Below are positions 1-8,142 of a stretch of 64,000 nt of DNA, piece after piece. Every line of letters begins with the position of its first letter. The first letter of the stretch is position 1. This DNA is from Hymenobacter sp. IS2118 (GTDB lineage: Bacteria > Bacteroidota > Bacteroidia > Cytophagales > Hymenobacteraceae): the NCBI RefSeq assembly GCF_000715495.1, contig NZ_JNLX01000047.1, forward strand, positions 62,001 to 126,000, read 5' to 3'. The position numbers and the translations under genes were made by a program. The notes beneath the pieces are model-generated. The model did no database searches. It saw only the letters and a program-made list of their open reading frames with translations, and had not been told where the DNA came from.

Positions 1-30
1 AGGCGCGGGCAACCACTAGCCGACGTGCAG

Positions 31-1809
31 TTACCGCTTCTCCGTTTGCTGGTAAAAGCCTTCGATAAGTGCCTTGTTGTTTTCGGTAATGACCTTACGC
101 TTCACTTTCATGGTGGGCGTCATTTCGCCGGTTTCCACAGTCCAGAGCTCCGGCAGTAGCACGAAGCGCTTCACCTGTTCCCACTGCGCGAAGCTTTGGT
201 TGTACTTCTTCACCAAGCCATCGTAGTGCTCCACGATTTTCTCGTTCTTGATGAGTTCTTCGTTGGACGCGTCCGCAATACCCTGGCGCTTGCACCAGCC
301 TTTGAGGTCGGCAAAAGATGGAACAATCAGGACGGAGGGAAACTTCTGGTCAGCGCCCACCACCATAGCTTGCTCGATGAGCGGGTCTTCCTTCAATTTT
401 CCTTCAATTACCTGTGGAGCAATGTACTTACCGCCCGAAGTCTTGAACATCTCCTTCTTACGGTCCGTAATTTTCAAAAACTTACCGTTCACCAGCTCGC
501 CAATGTCGCCGGTGTGGAACCAGTTTTCCTCGTCAAATTCCTTGGCCGTGAGCTCGGGCTTGTTGTAGTAGCCCTTCATCACGGAGGCCGATTTGGTCAG
601 AATCTCGCCGTCGGCGGCAATTTTCACCTGCACGCCTTCTACCACCGGGCCCACAGTGCCAATCATGTTATTTTCCTTTTGATAACCGCCCACGGCAATA
701 ACGGGCGAGGTTTCGGTGAGGCCGTAGCCCTCCATCACGGGGATGCCGGCCGACCAGAACACGCGGGCCAGCCGTGGCTGCAATGCCCCACCGCCCGATA
801 CAATGCAGCGCAGATTGCCACCCAATGCCTCGCGCCACTTATTAAAAATAAGCTTGTTGGCCAGCGCCAACTGCGTATTATAGAAAAAGCCCTGGTCTTT
901 TTGGGTATCGTATTTCAGGCCCAAATCCAGCGCCCAAAAGAAGAGACTTTTCTTCACGCCTTCCAAATCGTGGCCTTTAGCGACGATTTTATCATACACC
1001 TTTTCGAGCAGGCGCGGCACAGTGGTGAAAATCTGCGGCTTCACTTCGCGCAGGTTGTCGGCAATCACCTCCATGCTTTCGGCGTAGTAAATACTCACGC
1101 CGTTAATCATGTAGAGGTAGGTGACCATGCGCTCGAAAATGTGGCAGAGCGGCAGGAAGCTCAGGGCGCGGTCTTCTTTGGAAACGGGCACGGCCGGCTG
1201 CGAGCTGCGGCAATTGCTGAGCAGGTTGTCGTGGGTAAGCATCACCCCTTTCGGGCTGCCAGTGGTGCCGCTGGTGTAAATCAGGGTGAGCAGGTCGTCG
1301 GGCTGCACGGCCGCTTTAAGCGGTTCCAGGTCGGCCACTTTGCCTTTTTTGCCCAGTTCCAGCAGCTCGCTGAAGTGGCGGGTGCCGGGCAGGCGGTCGA
1401 ATGAGAAGATATTAGTGGCAGGAATATCGAGGCCAACGGTAGCCTCTTTCACTTTGTCCAATAGCTTTTCGTCGGACACAAAAATGGCCCGCACGCCGGC
1501 ATCGGCGAAGATGTACTTGTAATCTTCAACGGTGATGCTGGGGTACATGGGCACGCTCACGGCACCAATCTGGGCGATGCCGAAATCGGCCAGCATCCAC
1601 TCGGGGCGGTTCATGCTGATGATGGCCACTTTGTCGCCGTGCTTCAGGCCGAGCGATACCAAGCCCAAGCTGACGAGGTTGGCTTGGTCCTGTGCTTGCT
1701 GGGTGCTGGTGGGCACCCACTGGCCGTCTATTTTAGCCGCGAATGCGTCCGTCTTGGGTGAATTCGCTAGTTGATGGGCCAGTATTTCGAAGGTGCGGCG
1801 AACGTCCAT
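31..1809 (-). CDS. Long-chain fatty-acid--CoA ligase (AMP-forming)
   Basis: Adenylates a long-chain fatty acid and transfers it to CoA, feeding beta-oxidation or lipid synthesis; probably cytoplasmic or peripheral on the inner membrane. The 592-residue protein has the full ANL-superfamily set: P-loop-like motif LIYTSGTTGSPKGVMLTH (about residues 176-193), YGLTETSP (362-369), FHTGD (431-435) and the hinge/catalytic region TDRKKEMFKTSGGK (448-461) with the C-terminal lysine region. Length and spacing fit the FadD15-like group seen in Bacteroidota rather than E. coli FadD (about 560 residues). It starts with ATG at 1809 and is divergent from the ureohydrolase-like gene. No adjacent beta-oxidation genes are visible, so the physiological acyl chain is inferred from family only. 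Confidence 0.93.
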   Translation of the reverse strand: MDVRRTFEILAHQLANSPKTDAFAAKIDGQWVPTSTQQAQDQANLVSLGLVSLGLKHGDKVAIISMNRPEWMLADFGIAQIGAVSVPMYPSITVEDYKYIFADAGVRAIFVSDEKLLDKVKEATVGLDIPATNIFSFDRLPGTRHFSELLELGKKGKVADLEPLKAAVQPDDLLTLIYTSGTTGSPKGVMLTHDNLLSNCRSSQPAVPVSKEDRALSFLPLCHIFERMVTYLYMINGVSIYYAESMEVIADNLREVKPQIFTTVPRLLEKVYDKIVAKGHDLEGVKKSLFFWALDLGLKYDTQKDQGFFYNTQLALANKLIFNKWREALGGNLRCIVSGGGALQPRLARVFWSAGIPVMEGYGLTETSPVIAVGGYQKENNMIGTVGPVVEGVQVKIAADGEILTKSASVMKGYYNKPELTAKEFDEENWFHTGDIGELVNGKFLKITDRKKEMFKTSGGKYIAPQVIEGKLKEDPLIEQAMVVGADQKFPSVLIVPSFADLKGWCKRQGIADASNEELIKNEKIVEHYDGLVKKYNQSFAQWEQVKRFVLLPELWTVETGEMTPTMKVKRKVITENNKALIEGFYQQTEKR

Positions 1810-1974
1810 GGGTGGGTTTTATTGGTCAGGCAGGTGAAATTCAGCTTAAATAAAGAGCTTTTTTTTTCTCCGCTCACAACTTCGTTTGATGATGGTACTG
1901 AAATCGTGCTCTGACAAAAATCAGTTTGATGTTGTAAACAGCCAAAAAACCAGTGCGTGCGGGGTTTTAGTGCG

Positions 1975-1982
1975 TAATTTTG
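1975..1982 (+). promoter_or_regulatory. Putative -7 box (TAnnTTTG)
   Basis: TAATTTTG lies 22 bases before the ATG at 2005 and matches the Bacteroidota -7 consensus TAnnTTTG. No convincing -33 TTTG partner was seen, so this is a motif-level call. Confidence 0.45.
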
Positions 1983-2004
1983 GCCCCCTGTTTACCTGCT
2001 CCCA

Positions 2005-3162
2005 ATGAATCTGGCCTTGTTTTTTGACCCGTTGCCGGATACGCTGACCGCTGCTACCCCCGCGCCCACCACGCTAGCCGCCTACGCCACCCGCTTCACC
2101 GAAACGTTTCCCAACTGGCGCAATGCCGACCTGGCCCTCATCGGCCTCGACGAATGGCGCGGCAGCGCCGCCGGTCCACCCCACCCCAGCCGCCACGGGG
2201 CCAACGAAGTGCGCCAGCGCTTTTATCAGCTCCAAAAAGGTACCGGCACCGTGCGCTTCGTTGACCTGGGCAACCTGCGGCCCGGCCTCACCCTGGAAGA
2301 CACGTACCAGCGCCTGCGCGAAATCATCGGCGCACTGCTGGAAGAAAACACAGTACCCGTGCTGCTCGGCGGCAGCCACGACCTCGATTACGGCCAGTTT
2401 CTGGCCTACGAAACCCAGGACCGCGCCATCAGCTTCGCGGTAGTGGATGCCCGACCCGACATGGCTGAGCCCGGCCCCGGCACGCCTGCCGAAGAAAGCC
2501 ACTTGCGCCGCTTGCTGGTACACGAGCCCAATTTCGTATTCAGCCTGGCGCACTTGGGCCACCAGCAGTACCTCACGCCGCCCGAAGTACTGGTAGCGCT
2601 CGAAAAGCTGCATTTTGAGACCATGAGTGTGGGCGAAATGCGCACCGACCGCCGGTTGGCCGAGCCCCTCATTCGCCAGGCCGAGTTTATGAGTGTGGAC
2701 ATCGCAGCCCTGCGCTGGCAGGACGCCCCCGGCTATTACCCGGCCAACCCCTTCGGCCTAAGCAACGAGGACGCTACGCAACTGTGCTGGTACGCCGGCC
2801 ACAACGAGCAGCTAAGTTCCCTGGGCCTCTACGGCTACCGCGCCGACCTGGACCCCCACGGCATGGCCGCCGCTACCGTGGCCACCATGCTGTGGTATTT
2901 CGTGGAGGGCTTTTACCACCGCCGTCCCGAAACTGGCTTCGGTACCTTCCGCTTCCTCACCTACACCGTGGTGCTGCCCGGCAACCCCGACAAGCTGGTG
3001 TTCTACAAATCGCGCCGCGCCGATAAATGGTGGATGGAAGTAGAGCGCCTGGGCGACAATGCCGTGAAGCGCGTGGTACCCTGCACGTACGAAGACTACC
3101 TGAATGCCTCGCAAGGCGACCTGCCGCAGCGCTGGATTCGCTTGCAGGCACTGCTGGGGTAG
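2005..3162 (+). CDS. Arginase/formimidoylglutamase-family protein with degenerate metal site
   Basis: Member of the ureohydrolase fold (arginase, agmatinase, formimidoylglutamase), 385 residues. The family motifs can be located but are altered. GG-S-H-D (122-126) keeps the histidine ligand. The DAHxD motif reads DARPD (148-152), replacing the histidine ligand with Arg. SxDxD reads SVDIA (230-234), losing the second Asp. Two of the usual Mn ligands are therefore missing and hydrolase activity is doubtful. No histidine- or arginine-degradation genes lie nearby, so calling it formimidoylglutamase would be transfer by homology only. It could be a binding or structural protein that retained the fold. 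ATG start, with a TAATTTTG box upstream. Confidence 0.8.
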   Translation: MNLALFFDPLPDTLTAATPAPTTLAAYATRFTETFPNWRNADLALIGLDEWRGSAAGPPHPSRHGANEVRQRFYQLQKGTGTVRFVDLGNLRPGLTLEDTYQRLREIIGALLEENTVPVLLGGSHDLDYGQFLAYETQDRAISFAVVDARPDMAEPGPGTPAEESHLRRLLVHEPNFVFSLAHLGHQQYLTPPEVLVALEKLHFETMSVGEMRTDRRLAEPLIRQAEFMSVDIAALRWQDAPGYYPANPFGLSNEDATQLCWYAGHNEQLSSLGLYGYRADLDPHGMAAATVATMLWYFVEGFYHRRPETGFGTFRFLTYTVVLPGNPDKLVFYKSRRADKWWMEVERLGDNAVKRVVPCTYEDYLNASQGDLPQRWIRLQALLG

Positions 3163-3172
3163 GTTTTTGGTT

Positions 3173-3255
3173 GTCAGCTGCTCGTTGTCAGTTGTTAGTC
3201 TTTATTACGAATTCAGAACAAATATGAGCCTGACAACCGACAACGAGCAGCTGAC
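3173..3255. repeat. Inverted repeat spanning the start of the cytochrome-b5-like gene
   Basis: A 17-base perfect inverted repeat: GTCAGCTGCTCGTTGTC at 3173-3189 and its complement at 3239-3255. The right arm lies inside the first codons of the gene starting at 3224. The arms resemble other GTTGTTAG/CTAACAAC repeats in this window (7976-8136). Confidence 0.75.
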
Positions 3256-3490
3256 GACGAAAACGTACACCCGCAACCAATTGGCCCTGCGCAACGGCCA
3301 GGACCGCGACGAGATATGGGTGGCGTATCAGGGCCAGATTTACGATGTGAGCCGCTCGCGGCTGTGGCGGCGCGGCAACCACTACGAACACTGGGCCGGC
3401 CAGGACCTGACCGCTGAGCTGGACCGGGACGCGCCACACACGGCCCATGTTTTTGATAATTTTCCGGTGGTTGGGCTGCTCGTGCGGTAA
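3224..3490 (+). CDS. Small cytochrome b5-like heme/steroid-binding domain protein
   Basis: An 88-residue protein made of one cytochrome-b5-like domain: YTRNQLALRNGQD, then IWVAYQGQIYDVSRSRLW, then HYEHWAGQDLTAEL and PHTAHVFDNFPVVGLL. This is the stand-alone prokaryotic 'predicted heme/steroid binding protein' type. Histidines in the HYEH and PHTAH segments are candidate heme ligands. No signal peptide or membrane segment is visible, so it is probably cytoplasmic. I chose the ATG at 3224 because the upstream in-frame stretch is the 3' intergenic repeat of the previous gene. The first dozen codons coincide with the inverted-repeat arm, so the N-terminal tail may be repeat-derived. The role is unknown. 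Confidence 0.75.
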   Translation: MSLTTDNEQLTTKTYTRNQLALRNGQDRDEIWVAYQGQIYDVSRSRLWRRGNHYEHWAGQDLTAELDRDAPHTAHVFDNFPVVGLLVR

Positions 3491-3557
3491 GCTTTAGCTT
3501 GACGTTGCATCATCCACCAACTCCTTTACGGCCCTTCACGGCAAGCTAAAGCTTACC
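3486..3557. repeat. 16-base inverted repeat between two same-strand genes
   Basis: GGTAAGCTTTAGCTTG at 3486-3501 is perfectly complementary to 3542-3557, with a 40-base spacer. It begins within the last codons of the cytochrome-b5-like gene and ends just before murQ. There is no T-tract, so it looks more like a dispersed palindromic element than a classic terminator. Confidence 0.7.
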
Positions 3558-3565
3558 TCACTACT

Positions 3566-4366
3566 ATGACCACCGAAGCTCCTTCTGAATTCAACGACTT
3601 GGAAACCCTGCCCACCGCCGCCTTGCTGGCGGGTATGAACAAAGTGGACCAAACCGTGGCGCAGACCGTGGCCCAGGCTCTGCCCCAGATTGCGCGGCTG
3701 GTGGAAGCGACCGTGGCCCGCCTGGATGCGGGCGGCCGGCTGTTTTACATCGGGGCCGGTACCAGCGGGCGGCTGGGCGTAGTGGATGCCTCGGAGTGCC
3801 CACCCACGTTTGGCGTTCCGGCCGAACTGGTGGTTGGCCTGATGGCAGGCGGCGACGGCGCTATTCGGGTGGCCGTGGAAGGTGCGGAAGACGACGCCGA
3901 ACAAGCCTGGAAGGATTTGCAAGCGCATGGCATCAGCGCTAAGGACGTGCTGGTGGGCATTGCCGCTTCGGGCCGCACGCCCTACGTTATTGGCGGGCTG
4001 CAGCAGGCTCGGGCGGCCGGCGTGGCTACCGGCTGCGTGGTGTGCAACGCGGGCTCGGCCGTGGCGGCGGCGGCCGAGTTTCCGGTAGAAGTGGTGACAG
4101 GGCCGGAATTCATTACCGGCAGCACCCGCCTTAAAGCGGGCTCGGCCCAAAAAATGGTGCTCAATATGCTCACTACGGCCACCTTTATTCGCCTGGGCTA
4201 CGTGCGGGGCAACAAGATGGTCGACATGAAACTATCCAACGTGAAGCTGGTGGACCGTGGCGAACGCATGCTGATGGACGAGCTGGGCATTGCGCAAGCC
4301 GAAGCCGCGGTGCTATTGAAGCAGCACGGCAGCGTGCGGGCGGCCCTGGAAGCGGCCAAGCCGTAG
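3566..4366 (+). CDS. murQ: N-acetylmuramic acid 6-phosphate etherase
   Basis: Cleaves the lactyl ether of MurNAc-6-phosphate to GlcNAc-6-phosphate and D-lactate in peptidoglycan recycling; cytoplasmic. The 266-residue SIS-domain protein carries the sugar-phosphate loop YIGAGTSGRLG (about 61-71), followed by VVDASECPPTFG, where E77 aligns with the catalytic glutamate of E. coli MurQ. The conserved GSTRLKAGSAQKMVLNM segment follows. It is slightly shorter than E. coli MurQ (298), as usual in Bacteroidota. The ATG at 3566 lies just after an inverted repeat. No MurNAc kinase or transporter is adjacent, so it may act on recycled rather than imported sugar. Confidence 0.93.
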   Translation: MTTEAPSEFNDLETLPTAALLAGMNKVDQTVAQTVAQALPQIARLVEATVARLDAGGRLFYIGAGTSGRLGVVDASECPPTFGVPAELVVGLMAGGDGAIRVAVEGAEDDAEQAWKDLQAHGISAKDVLVGIAASGRTPYVIGGLQQARAAGVATGCVVCNAGSAVAAAAEFPVEVVTGPEFITGSTRLKAGSAQKMVLNMLTTATFIRLGYVRGNKMVDMKLSNVKLVDRGERMLMDELGIAQAEAAVLLKQHGSVRAALEAAKP

Positions 4367-4471
4367 CACCTTGTTCGGCCTGGGCCTCACGGGCTTACTT
4401 TTTTTGGCGAACGATTCAGACTTTTAGGCGTTTCTAGGGGGGCACCAGCCAAAGCGGGTGCTACACTTCTT

Positions 4472-5056
4472 ATGCACACCATTGAGCCTCATTACAACTG
4501 GATAGATCAGTACTCCGCGGCGGAAGACTCCCGGTCGCCGCTGTTCGAAGCCGAGAACAGCCTGGAATCCTACACCAATACCATTTACGGCTACTACATC
4601 CACCCGCAGTGGGATAGTTTGGGTTCGGATACGCTGTTCCTGAAACTCCTCTTCGTGGATTATGACGACGGCATTGCCGTGCTCGAATTTATTGGCGAGT
4701 GGAACGACGCCATCGAAAACGATATCATGGAGCTCAAGCGCAACATCATCGATGTGCTGGTGCACGAGGGCATCCGTAAGTTTATTCTGGTGGGCGAGAA
4801 CGTGTTCAACTTCCACGGCTCCGACGACGATTATTACGAAGAGTGGTACGAGGATGTGGAAGACGGCTGGATTGCGGGCGTCAATTTCCAGGAGCACGTA
4901 CAGCGCGAAATGAAGCAATACAACGTGGATAACTACGTCAACTTCGGCGGGCAGCTCGACGACCTGCCGTGGCGCACATACGAGCCGCGCCGCCTGTTTG
5001 AGGTAGTGGACAATCTGTTGAACCGCCGGCTGGGCATGCCGGAAACTGAACTTTAA
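4472..5056 (+). CDS. Conserved hypothetical acidic protein
   Basis: A 194-residue acidic, aromatic-rich protein with no signal peptide or membrane helix. It has a central hydrophobic strand/helix region (FLKLLFVDYDDGIAVLEFI, 50-75; IDVLVHEGIRKFILVGENVF, around 90-110) and an acidic patch SDDDYYEEWYEDVEDGW. The alternation suggests a compact alpha/beta cytoplasmic protein. I do not recognise a characterised family. Codon use resembles its neighbours and a strong bidirectional terminator follows at once, both supporting a real gene. Function unknown. Confidence 0.75.
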   Translation: MHTIEPHYNWIDQYSAAEDSRSPLFEAENSLESYTNTIYGYYIHPQWDSLGSDTLFLKLLFVDYDDGIAVLEFIGEWNDAIENDIMELKRNIIDVLVHEGIRKFILVGENVFNFHGSDDDYYEEWYEDVEDGWIAGVNFQEHVQREMKQYNVDNYVNFGGQLDDLPWRTYEPRRLFEVVDNLLNRRLGMPETEL

Positions 5057-5063
5057 ACGCACA

Positions 5064-5097
5064 AAAAAAGCCTCTCCGTTACCGGAGAGGCTTTTTT
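5064..5097. terminator. Bidirectional intrinsic terminator
   Basis: Stem GCCTCTCCG (5070-5078) / CGGAGAGGC (5083-5091) with a TTAC loop, an A-tract on the left and a T-tract on the right. It sits between convergent genes ending at 5056 (+) and 5114 (-), so it can serve both. Confidence 0.93.
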
Positions 5098-5113
5098 GTA
5101 GCTGTGGGTTAAA

Positions 5114-5365
5114 CTATTGCTTAACTTCTTCAGCAGGAGTCTCGGTAGCAGGAGCCATTTTGTCGGCAGTGTTCTCCATAGCGTCAGCCTTAGCATCAGC
5201 CGAGTCACGCACCATGTCAGCCTGGTTCTCCATAGCATCAGCTTTGGCTTCGCCAGCAGCTTCTACGTTGTCAGCAGCAGCTTCCATGTTCTCCTCTTTC
5301 TTGCTTTCGCAAGCGGTGAAAGCGAAGGAAACAGCAGCTAGGGCGAGGAACAGAGTCTTTTTCAT
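5114..5365 (-). CDS. Small Ala/Glu-rich lipoprotein with internal repeat
   Basis: 83 residues: MKKTLFLALAAVSFAFTAC is a lipoprotein signal peptide with the lipobox FTAC at the end, so the mature protein is lipidated and starts CESKKEEN. The rest is charged and helical. It contains two copies of an AKADAMEN.AD unit (around residues 40-48 and 53-61) separated by MVRDSAD, giving an amphipathic repeat. No enzyme motif is present. The shape recalls small envelope-stress or Lpp-like spacer lipoproteins, but that is analogy only. It ends at the bidirectional terminator. Confidence 0.8.
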   Translation of the reverse strand: MKKTLFLALAAVSFAFTACESKKEENMEAAADNVEAAGEAKADAMENQADMVRDSADAKADAMENTADKMAPATETPAEEVKQ

Positions 5366-5535
5366 CTTGTGTTTTTATTAAAAAAATGGGGTTGAGATTC
5401 AGACGACCTCGAAAACTTTACACCAGGCAACGCTTTCGATTCGGGGCTTTATACCCAAGCGGCCAAGAGGTAACCCGGCCTGAATGAAATTTTTGTAAAA
5501 AGTTTACAAAAACCGCTTCAAGGGCCAGTAACGCA

Positions 5536-6864
5536 CTATTTTTTACGGAACAGGATGCCAATCGGCACGCCCGTGAAGTCGAAATGCTCGCGCATCCGGT
5601 TTTCGAGGTAGCGCACGTAGTTGGTCTGCACGTACTGCGGCAGGTTGGCGAAGAAGGCGAACACGGGGTTGTGCGTGGGCAGCTGCGTCACGTACTTGAT
5701 GCGAATCATCTTGCCTTTGAGCGCGGGCGGGCCGTACTTCTCAATCTCCTTCAGCATCACATCGTTGAGCTGCGAAGTCGGGATTTTGCGGCGCTTGTTG
5801 CCGTACACTTCAATGGCCGTTTCGATGGCTTTGTGCACGCGCTGCTTGTTCAGCACCGAAACGAACACCACGGGGATGTAGGCAATGGGCGCAATCTTTT
5901 CGAGGATTTTGGCCTCGAAGTCCTTCGCGGTATTGGTTTCCTTGTTCTCCACCAGGTCCCACTTGTTCACCAGAATCACAATGCCCTTACGGTTTTTATC
6001 GGCCAGGGTAATGATGTTCACGTCCTGGGCTTCGATGCCGCGGCTGGCGTCGAGCATCACGATGCAGACATCACACTCTTCCAGCGCGCGCAGGCTGCGC
6101 ATGTTGGCGTAGAATTCCACGTCCTCGCTCACTTTCGCCTTACGACGCAAACCAGCCGTATCAACCAGGATAAACTCCTTGCCAAAGGCATTGTAGCGGG
6201 CCGAAATTGAGTCGCGGGTGGTGCCGGCAATTTCGGTTACGATGCTGCGGTCTTCGCCCAGCAAGAGGTTCACGAGGCTGGATTTGCCCACGTTGGGGCG
6301 GCCCACCACGGCAATGCGCGGAATATCCGACTCCGGCTCTTCAATACCGGGGTCATCGAAAGTGCTCACCACGGCATCCAGCAGCTCGCCGGTGCCGTGC
6401 CCGTTGGCGCTGCTGATGGCGTAGATTTCGCCATCGCCGAGGCCCAGCGAGTAGAATTCGCCCACACCGTTGGCGCGCAGGTTGGTATCGGCCTTGTTGG
6501 CCACCATATAAATGGGCTTTTTGCCGATGTAGCGGCGCAGCACATGCGCAAACTCCTCATCGAGGCCGTGCACGCCGGCTTCGGCATCCACCATAAACAG
6601 GATAACATCGGACTCCTCAATCGCCAGCTTTACCTGCTTGTTGATTTCGCCTTCGAAAATATCTTCCGAATTGTGCACGTAACCACCCGTGTCAATCACG
6701 GTGAAGTTCTTGCCAATCCAGTCGCCGTAGCCGTAGTGGCGGTCGCGGGTGACGCCGCTCTCGTTGTCCATAATGGCCTTGCGCTGGCCCACGAGGCGGT
6801 TGAATAGCGTGGATTTGCCCACGTTGGGCCGCCCTACAATGGCGACCGTGTTTTGCTTTGACAT
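5536..6864 (-). CDS. der: Ribosome-assembly GTPase Der (EngA)
   Basis: Essential double-GTPase for 50S subunit maturation. It has 442 residues with two G domains, each with the P-loop GRPNVGKS (11-18 and 188-195). The first domain has DTGG (58-61) and NKAD (123-126); the second has DTAG and NKWD. A C-terminal KH-like domain ends PIGILFRKK. The length is typical. It lies downstream of era on the same strand, separated by a 17-base inverted repeat, so two ribosome-assembly GTPases are clustered. ATG start at 6864. Confidence 0.97.
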   Translation of the reverse strand: MSKQNTVAIVGRPNVGKSTLFNRLVGQRKAIMDNESGVTRDRHYGYGDWIGKNFTVIDTGGYVHNSEDIFEGEINKQVKLAIEESDVILFMVDAEAGVHGLDEEFAHVLRRYIGKKPIYMVANKADTNLRANGVGEFYSLGLGDGEIYAISSANGHGTGELLDAVVSTFDDPGIEEPESDIPRIAVVGRPNVGKSSLVNLLLGEDRSIVTEIAGTTRDSISARYNAFGKEFILVDTAGLRRKAKVSEDVEFYANMRSLRALEECDVCIVMLDASRGIEAQDVNIITLADKNRKGIVILVNKWDLVENKETNTAKDFEAKILEKIAPIAYIPVVFVSVLNKQRVHKAIETAIEVYGNKRRKIPTSQLNDVMLKEIEKYGPPALKGKMIRIKYVTQLPTHNPVFAFFANLPQYVQTNYVRYLENRMREHFDFTGVPIGILFRKK

Positions 6865-6950
6865 GATATGCAGGCTCCAGCCGCCGACCCGACCTAGATT
6901 CGGCAGTGCCCGGAGTTATTTAATTATAGATGGTCGGATGTTTTTTGGGG

Positions 6951-7037
6951 TAATAGGGTAGGAGGGTGTGGGGGTAGGGGATAGAAGGGTTGAAGACAAC
7001 TCTTACCCTCCTGCCCCCATACCCTCCTACCCTATTA
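6951..7037. repeat. 17-base inverted repeat between era and der
   Basis: TAATAGGGTAGGAGGGT (6951-6967) is perfectly complementary to 7021-7037, with further partial pairing inside (GGGGGTAGGG with CCTGCCCCC). The right arm includes the era stop codon. It probably folds in the era transcript and may act as an attenuator or terminator before der. Confidence 0.75.
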
Positions 7038-7931
7038 CTGGTATCCGAACCGGCTCAGTGCTTTCGCATCCGTGCGCCAGTTCTCGTTCACTTTCACATA
7101 CATCTCCAGGAAGACTTTCTTTTGGAAGAACTTCTCCATTTCCTCGCGAGCCCAGGTGCCTACTTTCTTCAGCGCCACGCCGCCCGCACCGATAACGATG
7201 CCCTTCTGGGAATTGCGCTCGACGTAGATGATACCGCGGATGCGGATGATTTCTTCTTCCTCTTTAAACTCTTCGATGACAACTTCGCAGCTGTAGGGAA
7301 TTTCCTTTTTGTAGAGCTTGAAGATTTTTTCGCGCACCATTTCGGCGGCGAAGAAGCGTTCGGGCTTGTCGGTTAGCTCGTCCTTTGGGTAGTAGGGCGG
7401 ATGGACGGGCAGGCGTTCCATCACGAGCTGCAACACGCCATCGGTACCGAACTGCTTGAGGGCCGAGATGGGCAGCACTTCAGCGGCGTTGGGCAGCTGC
7501 TCTTTCCAGTAGGCCAGTTTGGATTCGACTTCCTCCTGGTTGGCCTGGTCGATTTTATTGACCAGCAGGATGATGGGCGTGTCCGTCATTTTGCGCAGGC
7601 GCTCCACTACGGGTTCCTCGTCGTGCTTCTCGTAAATATCGGTCACGAAAAGCACCACGTCGGCATCTTCCAAGGAAGAATACACGAAGCTCATCATGGC
7701 GTTGTGCAGCTCGTATTTGGGCTGGATGATGCCGGGCGTATCGGAATAAATCAGCTGGAAATCTTCGCCGTTGAGAATGCCGAGAATGCGGTGGCGCGTG
7801 GTCTGGGCCTTGCTCGTGACGATGCTGAGCCGCTCGCCCACCAGCGCGTTCATGAGCGTGGACTTGCCCACGTTGGGCTTGCCAATGATGCTCACGAAGC
7901 CGGCGCGGTGGGGTTTAGTTTCGGGGTTCAC
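7035..7931 (-). CDS. era: GTPase Era
   Basis: 16S rRNA-binding GTPase needed for 30S maturation. The 298 residues carry the P-loop GKPNVGKS (17-24), DTPG (64-67) and NKID, then a C-terminal KH domain with the helix ending VKVNENWRTDAKALSRFGY. The start is GTG at 7931; no in-frame ATG precedes it. A TACCTTTG -7 box lies about 28 bases upstream (7959-7966), supporting this start. It is divergent from hemH and upstream of der on the same strand. Confidence 0.97.
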   Translation of the reverse strand: MNPETKPHRAGFVSIIGKPNVGKSTLMNALVGERLSIVTSKAQTTRHRILGILNGEDFQLIYSDTPGIIQPKYELHNAMMSFVYSSLEDADVVLFVTDIYEKHDEEPVVERLRKMTDTPIILLVNKIDQANQEEVESKLAYWKEQLPNAAEVLPISALKQFGTDGVLQLVMERLPVHPPYYPKDELTDKPERFFAAEMVREKIFKLYKKEIPYSCEVVIEEFKEEEEIIRIRGIIYVERNSQKGIVIGAGGVALKKVGTWAREEMEKFFQKKVFLEMYVKVNENWRTDAKALSRFGYQ

Positions 7932-7958
7932 GAGGGATGGGTTTGATAATCAGGGCCG

Positions 7959-7966
7959 CAAAGGTA
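7959..7966 (-). promoter_or_regulatory. Putative -7 box for era (TACCTTTG)
   Basis: Reverse-strand TACCTTTG, a perfect match to TAnnTTTG, about 28 bases upstream of the era GTG start. Confidence 0.6.
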
Positions 7967-7975
7967 CGGCTTTCT

Positions 7976-8136
7976 GAGTTGTTAGCCATTAGCTGCAAGC
8001 TATTAGCTTATTTTGCAGTCAGATTGTAGTCAAAAAGCGCTCGAATTGGTTAATCGTGCAGCTCTCTCCCAAACACATTCCAAGCCATTAGCACTTTACA
8101 CAAAAGCAATGGCCAACTGCTAATAGCTAACAACTC
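7976..8136. repeat. Inverted repeat in the era/hemH divergent region
   Basis: GAGTTGTTAGCCATTAGC (7976-7993) pairs with 8119-8136 at 17 of 18 positions. A further AGCTGCAAGCTATTAGCTTA segment lies between the arms. The right arm ends 7 bases before the hemH ATG. The GTTGTTAG core recalls the repeat at 3173-3255. Confidence 0.7.
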
Positions 8137-8142
8137 AAAAAA

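Noticed and set aside
196..1404. Long plus-strand open frame opposite the acyl-CoA ligase
   Set aside because: Antisense to a complete ANL enzyme; His/Val/Gln-rich with no recognisable domain; typical shadow of high-GC coding DNA.
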